A stretch of DNA of 64,000 bases from Cohnella zeiphila (lineage in GTDB: Bacteria > Bacillota > Bacilli > Paenibacillales > Paenibacillaceae). How positions within the stretch are numbered: the stretch's first letter is position 1; the number at the start of each line of letters is the position of its first letter. Below the pieces are notes generated by a model that saw only the letters and a list, made by a program, of their open reading frames with translations, made no database searches and was not told where the DNA came from. The position numbers and the translations under genes were made by a program. This document shows, in pieces, positions 25,039 through 33,530 of this stretch. Where the stretch lies: the NCBI RefSeq assembly GCF_014212055.1, contig NZ_JACJVO010000009.1, forward strand, positions 434,001 through 498,000. The letters are read 5' to 3'.

Positions 25039-26052
25039 ATGCGTTGGGGAGTCAAAAAAGCGCTCGCGATCGCGCTTGTCTGTTTATGGTCTGTCGCTCT
25101 GGCGGCATGCGGGGCGGCGGGAAATTCGAATTCCGGCGCGGGACCTGCTGCGTCGTCTTCGTCTCCGTCCGCATCCGCACCGTCGCCGTCCGCCGCATCG
25201 CCGCAGGCGTCCGCCGAATCCGCAAGCGGGCCGATCACGATGGAGGACGCGGTCGGAACGGTGACGCTGCAGAAGGTGCCCGAGCGAATCGTGGCGATGG
25301 ATTTCAGCTTCACCGACGCGCTGGCTACGCTGGACGTCCAGCCGGTCGGCATCGCGGACGACGACGATCCGGGCTTGTTCATGGACGCCGTCAAAAGCAA
25401 GCTGACGAATTACCAATCGGTCGGTTCGCGCTACGAGCCGAACATCGAGCGGATCAGCGCGCTGCAGCCGGACCTGATCATCGTGGACATCAACAAGCAC
25501 AAAAACGCACTGGAGCAGCTCAAAGGCATCGCGCCGCTCCTCATCCTCGACGATTACGAGGCCGACTACGACCAGATGATCAAGAACTATCGGATTATCG
25601 CCAAGGCCGTCGGCAAGGAAGCGGAAGGAGAGAAGCGGCTGGCCGAGCACCAGGCGATCATCGACGAGGCCAAGGCGAAGCTTGGCGGCGCCAAGCTGAC
25701 CGTGCTGCCGGCGGTCGTCAACCCGACGGGCTTCTTCGCCCATTCGGAGCATTCGTTCTCCGGGTCGTTCCTGGCGATGATGGGCTTCGACGATCCGGTG
25801 AAAAACGAGACGTCCTACCCGCAATTGTCGCTGGAGCAGCTCGTCGAGACGAATCCGCAGGCGCTGTTCCTGCTCCCGACCGACCAGAAGACGATCGTCG
25901 ACCAGTGGGAGAGCAACCCGCTGTGGAAGCAGATCGACGCGGCGGCGAACGGGAAGGTGTTCACGGTGGAACGGCGGGATTGGTCGCTGTCCCGGGGACT
26001 GCTCGGCTCGGAGAAGATGGCGGCCGATCTTGTAAGCGCCCTGGGAGCCTGA
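25039..26052 (+). CDS. Ferric-siderophore-binding lipoprotein (ABC transporter)
   Basis: 337 residues from ATG 25039 behind CAGGAGG. Signal peptide with lipobox LAAC (Cys24), followed by a Ser/Ala/Pro linker (~27-62) and a FecB/FhuD-like binding domain: VPERIVAMDFSFTDALATLD, YEPNIERISALQPDLIIV, FFAHSEHSFSGSFLAMMGF. Captures iron-siderophore outside the membrane. Translationally coupled region with two permeases downstream; repressed by Fur under iron sufficiency through the box in front. Confidence 0.93.
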   Translation: MRWGVKKALAIALVCLWSVALAACGAAGNSNSGAGPAASSSSPSASAPSPSAASPQASAESASGPITMEDAVGTVTLQKVPERIVAMDFSFTDALATLDVQPVGIADDDDPGLFMDAVKSKLTNYQSVGSRYEPNIERISALQPDLIIVDINKHKNALEQLKGIAPLLILDDYEADYDQMIKNYRIIAKAVGKEAEGEKRLAEHQAIIDEAKAKLGGAKLTVLPAVVNPTGFFAHSEHSFSGSFLAMMGFDDPVKNETSYPQLSLEQLVETNPQALFLLPTDQKTIVDQWESNPLWKQIDAAANGKVFTVERRDWSLSRGLLGSEKMAADLVSALGA

Positions 26053-26055
26053 TCG

Positions 26056-27078
26056 ATGACAAGCGAATCGTTGGCGGAGAAGCGGACCCGACCGGGGCGT
26101 CCGCTCCTCTTCATTTCGTTGTCCGCGCTTTTGCTTCTGCTCGGCATCGTCGGCAGTCTGAAATGGGGGCAGGCGCCTGTCTCCTGGCACGGTCTGCTCG
26201 GAGCGCTCGTCGGCCCGGGCGACGGCAAGACGGACCTGTACGTCCGGCTGCTGCGGCTGCCCCGCGCTCTGACGGCCTGCATGGCCGGGGCGCAGCTGGC
26301 GCTGGCCGGACTGCTGACCCAGCTCGCGACGAGGAACCCGCTCGCCTCTCCGCATCTGTTCGGAGTGAACGCGGGGGCTTCGTTTTTTGTCGTGATCGGC
26401 TTGGTGGCGATTCCGGACTTCTCGGCTCCGCTAGCCGTCGGACTGGCTTTCGCCGGTGCCGCCGCCGGAGCAATCCTGGTCTGGTCGTTGGCCGGAGGCG
26501 GCCGCTTCAGCCCGGTTCAGCTGGCGCTGGCCGGCATTACGGTCCACTTCCTGCTGTCCGCGCTGACCGAAGGGATGATGGTGCTGAACCAGCAGTCGAC
26601 GGACAGCATGATCTTCTGGCTCGTCGGCTCGGTGAGCCAAGCTTCGTGGCAGGACGTTCGCCTGCTGTCCCCCTTTCTCGGATCGAGTCTGATCTTCCTG
26701 TTCGCTCTGCTTCCGTCCTTGCGTCTTCTCGCCGTCGAGGATGAGATCGCCTCCGGGCTCGGCCAGCGGGTAGCGGCCGTGCGAACGGCCGCGTTCGTTC
26801 TCGTCCTGCTGCTGGCCGGCTCCGCGGTCGCGCTGTGCGGGCCGATCGGCTTCCTGTGCCTGATCGTGCCCCATATCTCGCGGGCGCTCGTCGGCGGCAA
26901 GCTCGGCGCGCTGGTACCGATGACCGCGCTGCTCGGCGGGGCGCTGCTCGTCTGCGCCGACTTGGCCAGCCGCTTTATCGCGTTCCCCTTCGAATCGCCG
27001 GTCGGCATCGTCACGTCCGCGCTGGGCGCCCCTCTCTTCTTGCACCTGGCACGACGGAGAGGAGGGACGGTCCGATGA
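26056..27078 (+). CDS. Siderophore ABC transporter permease (FecCD family)
   Basis: 340 residues, about nine TM helices. Family blocks: RLLRLPRALTACMAGAQLALAG, ATRNPLASPHLFGVNAGAS, and the ATPase-contact segment near AVALCGPIGFLCLIVPHISRALVG. Starts 3 bp after the binding protein stop. Forms the channel as a heterodimer with the next gene; the ATPase gene is not adjacent and is presumably supplied from elsewhere, as YusV does in B. subtilis. Confidence 0.94.
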   Translation: MTSESLAEKRTRPGRPLLFISLSALLLLLGIVGSLKWGQAPVSWHGLLGALVGPGDGKTDLYVRLLRLPRALTACMAGAQLALAGLLTQLATRNPLASPHLFGVNAGASFFVVIGLVAIPDFSAPLAVGLAFAGAAAGAILVWSLAGGGRFSPVQLALAGITVHFLLSALTEGMMVLNQQSTDSMIFWLVGSVSQASWQDVRLLSPFLGSSLIFLFALLPSLRLLAVEDEIASGLGQRVAAVRTAAFVLVLLLAGSAVALCGPIGFLCLIVPHISRALVGGKLGALVPMTALLGGALLVCADLASRFIAFPFESPVGIVTSALGAPLFLHLARRRGGTVR

Positions 27079-28073
27079 GAAGAACGACTGCGCTAGCCGC
27101 CGCCTTCCTGCTGATGCTGCTGCTGACGGCGGTTTCCCTCCGGTTCGGGGCCGTCGCGGTTCCCTGGCGGCACATCGGCGAGACGCTGCTCGGCCGGCCC
27201 AATCCTTCCTCCTTTGTCGTGGACAAAGTTCGCCTGCCCCGCATCGCCACGGCTGTCCTGGCCGGGTTCGGGCTTGCCGTCTCCGGGGTCATTCTGCAGA
27301 GCCTGCTGAGGAACCCGCTCGCCAGCCCGGATGTCGTCGGCGTCAGCAAAGGTGCCGGCTTCGCCGCGGCGGCGGTGCTGTTCCTGTATCCCCGCGCCCC
27401 GGCGTTCGCGCTTCCGGCCGCCGCCTTCGCGGGAGCGTTCGCTGCCTTCGCCCTCCTGCTGACGCTCAGCCGGAGACTGAGACTCGGTCCGGCCGCGCTG
27501 GCGCTCGTCGGGGTCGCGGTGGGGGCGGTGTTCCAGGCCGGCACGCAGTATTTGATCGTCCGGCATCCGACGGACATCAATCTGGCGCTGCTCTGGCTTA
27601 CCGGAAGCCTATGGGGCCGAAGCTGGAGCCACGTCCTGCTGCTGCTGCCGTGGATCGCCGCGCTTCTGCCGCTCGCTTGGTCCGGATTCGCCAAGCTGAA
27701 CCTGCTTCAGCTTACGGACGAGGTAGCCGTTTCCCTCGGTCTGCGCATCGTCCGCGAACGCCTCTGGCTGATTCTGCTGGCGGTCGCGTTGGCGGGCATC
27801 GCGGTGGCGGCCGTCGGCGCGATCGGCTTCGTCGGACTGGTCGCGCCGCACATGGCCCGCCGGATCGTCGGAAGCCGCCACCAATGGCTCATTCCGCTGG
27901 CCGCGCTGCTCGGCGCCGACCTGATGCTGCTCGGCGACGTTCTGGGCCGCGTCCTCATCGTGCCGCGCGAAGTCCCGGTCGGCATTATGAGCGCTGTGAT
28001 CGGCGCGCCTTATTTCGTCTACCTGCTGCGGAAGGCCAAGGATGCCGGCGCGAGGGGACGAACCGGGAATTGA
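27075..28073 (+). CDS. Siderophore ABC transporter permease (FecCD family), second subunit
   Basis: 332 residues from ATG 27075, overlapping the previous stop by 4 bp (ATGA); an upstream extension of the frame is a shadow inside the first permease. Motifs: KVRLPRIATAVLAGFGLAVSG, SLLRNPLASPDVVGVSKGAG, and AVGAIGFVGLVAPHMARRIVGSRH. Partner of the first permease. The operon ends here without an ATPase. Confidence 0.94.
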   Translation: MRRTTALAAAFLLMLLLTAVSLRFGAVAVPWRHIGETLLGRPNPSSFVVDKVRLPRIATAVLAGFGLAVSGVILQSLLRNPLASPDVVGVSKGAGFAAAAVLFLYPRAPAFALPAAAFAGAFAAFALLLTLSRRLRLGPAALALVGVAVGAVFQAGTQYLIVRHPTDINLALLWLTGSLWGRSWSHVLLLLPWIAALLPLAWSGFAKLNLLQLTDEVAVSLGLRIVRERLWLILLAVALAGIAVAAVGAIGFVGLVAPHMARRIVGSRHQWLIPLAALLGADLMLLGDVLGRVLIVPREVPVGIMSAVIGAPYFVYLLRKAKDAGARGRTGN

Positions 28074-28217
28074 CGGACATGCGGACGCTTTTCGGCGGCC
28101 ATAGGGCGAAACTATGAAAACGATAGCTTTTAGGTATTTTGCCACATGGGCCGAAGTGTGCTACAAATGATATAGTCCATCCATGTGACAATCGCGAAAC
28201 GGGAGTGAATATCCATT

Positions 28218-29297
28218 ATGGCAGAAGTGAAGAAGATCGCCGTCATCGCGGGCGACGGCATCGGCCCCGAGGTCGTGGGCGAAGCGATTAAAGTATTGAA
28301 GAAAACGGAAGAGCTGTTCGGATACAAGTTCGAGCTCGAGCACGGCCTGTTCGGCGGCATCGCCATCGACGAGAAGGGCACGCCGCTGCCGCAGGAGACG
28401 CTCGACATCTGCAAGAAAGCGGACGCGGTTCTGCTCGGCGCGGTCGGCGGCCCCAAATGGGACAACAATCCGAAGGAGCTGCGTCCGGAGACCGGCTTGC
28501 TCGGCATCCGCAAGGCGCTCGGCCTGTTCTCCAATATCCGTCCCGCGGTCGTGTTCGACTGCCTGAAGGACGCATCCACGCTTAAGCCGGAAGTGCTTGA
28601 AGGCACCGACCTGATCGTCGTGCGCGAGCTGACGGGCGGCATCTACTTCGGCGAGAAGTTCCGCCGCGAAGGCGCGAACGGCCAGGAAGCGGTCGACACC
28701 TGCGTTTATAATGTGCAAGAAGTGGAGCGCATCGTGCGCCAGGCGTTCGAGATCGCGCAGAAGCGCAGCAAGCGGCTGGCTTCCGTCGACAAGGCGAACG
28801 TGCTGGAGACGTCCCGCCTGTGGCGCGAGACGGTCAACCGCATCGCGCCGGAATATCCGGACGTCGAGCTGGAGCACGTGCTCGTCGACAACTGCGCGAT
28901 GCAGCTGCTCCGCCGTCCGTCCAGCTTCGACGTCATCGTCACCGAGAACATGTTCGGCGACATTCTGAGCGACGAAGCCGCGATGCTGACCGGTTCCATC
29001 GGCATGCTGTCCTCCGCTTCTCTCGGCGAAGGAAGCTTCGGCTTGTACGAGCCGGTGCATGGTTCCGCGCCGGATATCGCGGGCCAAGGCATCGCCAACC
29101 CGATCGCGACGATTCTGTCCGTGGCGCTCATGTTCCAGCTTACTTTCGGTTATGCTGAAGCGGGGCAAGTCATCGAGCGCGCCGTCAAGAGCGTGCTGGA
29201 TGCCGGCCATCGCACCGGGGACATCGCCGTCGACAAGAGCAAGGCGATCGGCACGACGGCGATGGGCGATCTGATCGTGGCCGCCATGAGCCGCTAA
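28218..29297 (+). CDS. leuB: 3-isopropylmalate dehydrogenase
   Basis: 359 residues. Oxidatively decarboxylates 3-isopropylmalate in leucine synthesis. Signature: [40 protein letters not shown], and the metal/NAD block [14 protein letters not shown]...[12 protein letters not shown], then [18 protein letters not shown]. It stands apart from ilvBNC (5.7 kb away) and no leuA, leuC or leuD is nearby, so leucine genes are dispersed. ACGGGAGTGA precedes ATG 28218. No T-box was seen in the 144-bp upstream gap. Confidence 0.97.
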   Translation: MAEVKKIAVIAGDGIGPEVVGEAIKVLKKTEELFGYKFELEHGLFGGIAIDEKGTPLPQETLDICKKADAVLLGAVGGPKWDNNPKELRPETGLLGIRKALGLFSNIRPAVVFDCLKDASTLKPEVLEGTDLIVVRELTGGIYFGEKFRREGANGQEAVDTCVYNVQEVERIVRQAFEIAQKRSKRLASVDKANVLETSRLWRETVNRIAPEYPDVELEHVLVDNCAMQLLRRPSSFDVIVTENMFGDILSDEAAMLTGSIGMLSSASLGEGSFGLYEPVHGSAPDIAGQGIANPIATILSVALMFQLTFGYAEAGQVIERAVKSVLDAGHRTGDIAVDKSKAIGTTAMGDLIVAAMSR

Positions 29298-29317
29298 TGC
29301 TGATGGCAACAACTTAT

Positions 29318-29332
29318 TTATAATTATTCTAA
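29318..29332. promoter_or_regulatory. PerR box of the peroxiredoxin gene
   Basis: TTATAATTATTCTAA (29318-29332) matches TTATAATnATTATAA except one base, inside a wider CTTATTTA/TAAATAAG palindrome (29313-29337). The 3' part, AATTATTCTAAATAAG, is identical to the site in front of perR at 51094-51109. Confidence 0.85.
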
Positions 29333-29434
29333 ATAAGTAGTCATTCCATATTGATTTCGGTTCTCAATGATGGTAGGATCATAGTTGAGAAAACAAGCCC
29401 GGCTTATGGTCGGATACACAGGAGGTTAAGACTC

Positions 29435-29983
29435 ATGGCAGAACGTTTGGTGGGCCGCCCGGCTCCGGATTTTTCGCTTGAGACCGCTCTTGGAGACGGT
29501 CAAGGTTTCGGCAAGGCTTCTCTGTCCGATTACAAAGGCAAATGGCTGGTCTTCTTCTTTTACCCGCTCGACTTCACCTTTGTATGTCCGACCGAGATCG
29601 TCGCGCTGTCCGAAGCGGCCGATCAGTTCAAAGCGTTGAACACCGAAATTCTCGGCGCCAGCGTCGACAGCATCCACAGCCACCGTGCGTGGATCAACAC
29701 GCCGAAGACCGAGAACGGGCTGGGTAAGCTGAACTTCCCGCTCGCTTCCGATATTACGAAGCAGACGGCCAAGGATTACGGCGTTCTGATCGAGGAAGAA
29801 GGCGTCGCTCTGCGCGGCCTGTTCATCATCGATCCGGAAGGCGAGCTCAAATACCAAGTCGTCAACCACAACGACGTCGGCCGCAGCGTGGAAGAGACGC
29901 TTCGCGTGCTTCAAGCGCTCCAATCCGGCGGGCTGTGCCCGATCAACTGGAAGCCGGGGGACAAGCACCTGGTGGCCAAGTAA
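29435..29983 (+). CDS. 2-Cys peroxiredoxin (AhpC/Prx1 family)
   Basis: 182 residues from ATG 29435 behind ACAGGAGG. Peroxidatic Cys in FYPLDFTFVCPTEIVA, resolving Cys in GGLCPINWKPG. Reduces H2O2 and alkyl hydroperoxides with a thioredoxin or AhpF-type donor; no ahpF is adjacent. The PerR box ~105 bp upstream predicts derepression by peroxide. Monocistronic: terminator at 30008. Typical length for this family. Confidence 0.95.
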   Translation: MAERLVGRPAPDFSLETALGDGQGFGKASLSDYKGKWLVFFFYPLDFTFVCPTEIVALSEAADQFKALNTEILGASVDSIHSHRAWINTPKTENGLGKLNFPLASDITKQTAKDYGVLIEEEGVALRGLFIIDPEGELKYQVVNHNDVGRSVEETLRVLQALQSGGLCPINWKPGDKHLVAK

Positions 29984-30007
29984 ATCCTGCGTTACGTCCG
30001 GCTTAAG

Positions 30008-30040
30008 GACGCATGCCTTCGCGCATGCGTCTTTCCTTTT
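30008..30040 (+). terminator. Rho-independent terminator of the peroxiredoxin gene
   Basis: GACGCATGC (30008-30016) pairs with GCATGCGTC (30023-30031), 6-nt loop, then TTTCCTTTTT. Confidence 0.88.
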
Positions 30041-30192
30041 TGCCGGCGATCCGATAAGAACGGGCCATGGTAAAACTTTTCCGGCAGGAATTCCGTCCGA
30101 TTAGAGAGAATATAGTGAATAACGCATCATTTTATTGGCGCTCAGCCAGGTTTGGGAATGGTTACGGGACTTGTTCCGGGGGAGGAATGACG

Positions 30193-30618
30193 ATGAGTTT
30201 CTGCTGCGGGGCCAGCATGATCGGAACGAAAGGAACGCTCAAGCATTACCGGACCAGAATCCATAACGTTCCGATTCTGTTCTGTCCGGTATGCCACCGG
30301 GTGGAAGTGCATTACCTGGTGGAGAACGAGTACGAGATTCTGGCGGAGTACGCGCATGGCGACGGTGCATCGGAAGTCGACTTCCACGACTACGTCGACG
30401 AGTCGGATAAAGCCCTCAATGAGAATTGCGTCAACAACGAGGACGAAGATCCGATGGCGATCGTGCAGAACCAGATCGATATGTCGCTGGACCTGCTATC
30501 GTTCGCGAAGGAGCTTGGCGACGGGGAGTGGGAGCAGCAGCTCAAGAAGAGGCTCGGCATTCTGGCGCAGCGCCGGCACAAGCTGAAAATGAAGCGGACG
30601 ACCGGCGGCACGCTTTGA
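30193..30618 (+). CDS. Zinc-ribbon-like protein of unknown function
   Basis: 141 residues from ATG 30193: GGGGGAGGA sits directly ahead of an ATG at 30187 (too close) and seven bases ahead of this one. CC at residues 4-5 and FCPVCHR near 30 give a possible four-Cys metal site, as in YgiT-type zinc fingers. Then an acidic middle (DESDKALNENCVNNEDEDP) and a basic helical end (KKRLGILAQRRHKLKMKR). No family named. A weak TATAGT lies at 30111-30116. Confidence 0.75.
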   Translation: MSFCCGASMIGTKGTLKHYRTRIHNVPILFCPVCHRVEVHYLVENEYEILAEYAHGDGASEVDFHDYVDESDKALNENCVNNEDEDPMAIVQNQIDMSLDLLSFAKELGDGEWEQQLKKRLGILAQRRHKLKMKRTTGGTL

Positions 30619-30712
30619 TGAGAATCGGACGCGGGACGCGGTCCGGCGAGGCAGGGAAATCCATTCCGTCCGGCATCGCCCCTCTAACCGCCATTCACGG
30701 CATACCGGTTGT

Positions 30713-30735
30713 ACCGGACTGTCCGGTCGTTTTTT
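30713..30735 (+). terminator. Rho-independent terminator
   Basis: ACCGGA (30713-30718) pairs with TCCGGT (30722-30727) over a 3-nt loop, followed by CG and six T (30730-30735). Confidence 0.75.
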
Positions 30736-30926
30736 GACGACGAGGCTCCGGGAACGATCGCAAGCTGTTCGAAGGCGGAGGAGGGGCTTTTTTGGCTTGC
30801 GCGGCGGTTTAAGTTTCACGGATCGGGATCGCGGGTTATTTCATAAGGGAATTAGGCGGCAGGCATATCTTGCCGCGAAATACATAATTTTCGGGACGGC
30901 CCCCTCATCCGGGAGAAGATCGGCGA
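30736..30926. other. Spacer upstream of sigI
   Basis: No gene. It contains a GCGGCA/TGCCGC hairpin around 30856-30877 and a CCCCC...CGAA pair (30900-30904 and 30924-30927) that faintly recalls SigI-type promoters, with a longer gap than usual. Confidence 0.4.
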
Positions 30927-31757
30927 ATGATATGGACGTGGGGTGAGCTTTTGCTACTCTTATTGTGGAGAAAATGGACCGGACAAGGCGGCGCCGCTCC
31001 GGCCGCGGACCATGAGGCCCGCACGCCGGAGGAGGTCGTAGCGGCCATTCAGCAAGGGGACGAGGCTCTCCGGAACGACTGGATCCGCCAATATCAGCCT
31101 TTCATTGCCAAGACGGCGAGCCGGTTCGGCAAGCGATACATCGATCCTTCCCGCGACGAAGAGTTCAGCATCGCGCTGGCGGCTTTCGACGAGGCGATCG
31201 GCAGCTACTCTCCGGAAGGGGGCAGCAGCTTCCTCGGCTTCGCGGGCCAAGTGATTCAGCGCCGGCTGATCGATTACGCGCGCAAGGAGCGGCGCCACTT
31301 GACGGCCGTGCCTTACAGTGCGCTGCAGCCGCAAGACGACGAGGCCGGCTCTGTGCTCGCCAAGCTTGAGGCGAAGGAAGCGTTGACCGTTTATTCGCGG
31401 GAACGGACGGCGGAAGAGCGGAAGGAAGAGATTGCGTCGCTTCAGGCGGAGCTTGCGCCATTCGGCGTCTCCTTCTACGATCTGAGCGAGCAATCCCCGA
31501 AGCATCACGATTCGCGGGAGATGCTGCTTGGGATCGGAGCGAGACTGGCGCAAAACGCCGCTTTATTTGGCATGCTCGTCAAAAAGCGTCAGCTGCCGCT
31601 TAAGGAATTGAGCGAATTGGAGCAAGTGTCGAGGAAGACGCTGGAGCGCCATCGTAAATACATCATTGCCGTCACGCTGATCGCGGGCGGCCCGTATCCG
31701 ATACTGCGGGAGTATATCCGCGTCTCGGCCGCGAAGCAGGAAGGAGAGTCGTCATGA
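30927..31757 (+). CDS. sigI: RNA polymerase sigma factor SigI
   Basis: 276 residues. Sigma-70-related SigI: AAIQQGDEALRNDWIRQYQPFIAKTASRFGKRYID (region 2 start), EEFSIALAAFDEAIGSYSPE, FLGFAGQVIQRRLIDYARKE, and the C-terminal HTH LKELSELEQVSRKTLERHRKY. SigI responds to heat and envelope or polysaccharide signals and is held by RsgI. ATG 30927 has GGGAGAAG upstream; a TTG at 30951 behind GGGGTGAG would also give a complete protein. It overlaps rsgI by 4 bp. Confidence 0.94.
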   Translation: MIWTWGELLLLLLWRKWTGQGGAAPAADHEARTPEEVVAAIQQGDEALRNDWIRQYQPFIAKTASRFGKRYIDPSRDEEFSIALAAFDEAIGSYSPEGGSSFLGFAGQVIQRRLIDYARKERRHLTAVPYSALQPQDDEAGSVLAKLEAKEALTVYSRERTAEERKEEIASLQAELAPFGVSFYDLSEQSPKHHDSREMLLGIGARLAQNAALFGMLVKKRQLPLKELSELEQVSRKTLERHRKYIIAVTLIAGGPYPILREYIRVSAAKQEGESS

Positions 31758-33379
31758 TCCGGGCGGTCATCATGTCGTTTAAAGGTTCCCGGGCGATCGT
31801 TCTCGCGGAAGGCGGGCGGTTCATGCGCGTTCCGCGCCGGCCCCAGTATGAGATCGGCGACGAGATCGAGCTGGAACCCGAGGAAGCCGCGGGGGACAGG
31901 CGGCGCGCCTTCTTGCCTGCGGCGGCCTGGAGGAAACGCGCCTTTTTGCCTGCCGCGGCTTGCTGCGCGGCGGTCATCCTGCTTGCCGCCTCCGTCTGGT
32001 GGCCGCATACGCCGCCGGTCGTCGCTTACGTGACGCTGGACGTCAATCCGAGTCTGGAGCTGGGCATTGACGGCAAGGAGAAGGTCAGATCGCTGGATGC
32101 GCTCAACGCCGACGCCGAACCGATCGTGGCCGGCATCTCCTCCTTCAAAGGCAAGGACGTCGAGGAGGTCACGGCCGAGCTGGCGCAACAGCTGGCTTCC
32201 CGGCACCTGCTGCACGGCGGGACCAGCGAGGTCGTGCTGGCCAGCGTTCCGATGCGGGAAGTCAGCGGACAATGGGAAGCCGAAGTGACGGACAAGATGA
32301 AGCGGGCGATCGAAACGGCGGGTTCGAAGCCGGCGGATCCGGGAACGGCGAAGCCGGACGATGGAGACTCGGCCGGCGCTTCCGGGACCGGTAAGGGCGA
32401 AGCCTCTGCGTCTCCGTCCGCATCTGCCGGTCCGGGAGGCGGAAACGACGATCAGCGCGCTTCGGGAGGAACGCAGGGTCAGGCGGAACCGGACGAAGCG
32501 GACGGCAAGAACGGGTCTTCCGCAGAAGGGGAAGCGCCGGCGACGGTACCGGTCGTGACGACGGTCTCCGTTCCGAAGGAAGTTCGGGACGAGGCTCGCA
32601 AGAACGGACTGTCGGCAGGCAAGATGGCGTTCTGGCTGAAGGCGGAGAACGAAGGCCACGACGTGGAATTGGAGACGCTGAAAAAGGAGCCGCTCAAAAA
32701 AATTGCCGCCGAATGGGGCGGGGTTCGGGAAGTTTTTGACGAAGACGGGAGTGGGAACGGAGACGGAGACTCGACATCCGCCGACAAGTGGAAGCAGCTG
32801 CTCCAGCAGTCGCTTGCCAAGCAGGGCGAGAGCGAGCCGTCGGCGTCCAAGGGAGAGAACGGCGCCAAGGACGCTTCCAAGCACGCGAGCGCGGGCGACA
32901 AGGATGGCAAGTCGAACGGCCGTCAGCCCCCGGCCAAAGGCGGTTCGTCGCAGCAGCCGGGCAATCAAGCTCAATCGGATGCGAAACCGCAGTCTCCTCG
33001 CGGACCGTCCAGCCCGTCGAAGCGGGACGGAGAAGGCCGTTCTCCGTCCGGCAAGAGCGGCGCAAGCGGCTCGGCGGACAAGCCGTCCGCCGGCGGCAAG
33101 AGAACGGACGACAAGGAGAACGGCCAGGGCGGGCAGGGGAGCCGGGTCCGCTCGTCCGGCTGGGGAGCAAGCGGCGCGGGTCAGGCGGAATCCCGCGAAG
33201 AACGTGCGGAAGAGCTGGCCAAGTCCGCCGCCAGCCGCATCGCGGAACTGGCGAAATCCGGCGACTTTCATGCCGGAGACGGGAAGCGGGGCCAACCGAA
33301 CCGCTCGAAGGAAGAAAGCTCCGGACGGGATAAAAGCGGGAAGGCGGCAGGCGATAAGACGAGGTCCAAAGACCGATAG
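31754..33379 (+). CDS. rsgI: Anti-sigma-I factor RsgI with long low-complexity ectodomain
   Basis: 541 residues. Cytosolic RsgI_N (about 1-38: AVIMSFKGSRAIVLAEGGRF) that binds SigI, one TM helix (about 63-85), then the periplasmic conserved block AYVTLDVNPSLELGIDGK. The N98-P99 bond is the site where RsgI proteins are known to self-cleave before intramembrane proteolysis. From ~190 on, the chain is Ser/Gly/Lys/Asp-rich with alternating charge and a mixed segment (VSVPKEVRDEARKNGLSAGK). No carbohydrate-binding domain is visible. It starts inside sigI (ATGA). Confidence 0.93.
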   Translation: MIRAVIMSFKGSRAIVLAEGGRFMRVPRRPQYEIGDEIELEPEEAAGDRRRAFLPAAAWRKRAFLPAAACCAAVILLAASVWWPHTPPVVAYVTLDVNPSLELGIDGKEKVRSLDALNADAEPIVAGISSFKGKDVEEVTAELAQQLASRHLLHGGTSEVVLASVPMREVSGQWEAEVTDKMKRAIETAGSKPADPGTAKPDDGDSAGASGTGKGEASASPSASAGPGGGNDDQRASGGTQGQAEPDEADGKNGSSAEGEAPATVPVVTTVSVPKEVRDEARKNGLSAGKMAFWLKAENEGHDVELETLKKEPLKKIAAEWGGVREVFDEDGSGNGDGDSTSADKWKQLLQQSLAKQGESEPSASKGENGAKDASKHASAGDKDGKSNGRQPPAKGGSSQQPGNQAQSDAKPQSPRGPSSPSKRDGEGRSPSGKSGASGSADKPSAGGKRTDDKENGQGGQGSRVRSSGWGASGAGQAESREERAEELAKSAASRIAELAKSGDFHAGDGKRGQPNRSKEESSGRDKSGKAAGDKTRSKDR

Positions 33380-33442
33380 AAAGCCGACAGGGAAGGCGAC
33401 GATTCGACATTCGGGTTTCGGGAACGTCGACAGGATCTCTCA

Positions 33443-33472
33443 TTGACAGTTTCGGGGTTCGACGCCTATGAT
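33443..33472 (+). promoter_or_regulatory. Candidate promoter of the sensor kinase gene
   Basis: TTGACA (33443-33448), 18-bp spacer, TATGAT (33467-33472), ~58 nt before the ATG at 33531. Confidence 0.65.
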
Positions 33473-33530
33473 GAATGTGAATTTTGTCGGGATGTTCCGT
33501 AACTGATCAATTATCGGGAGGACCCCCTTC

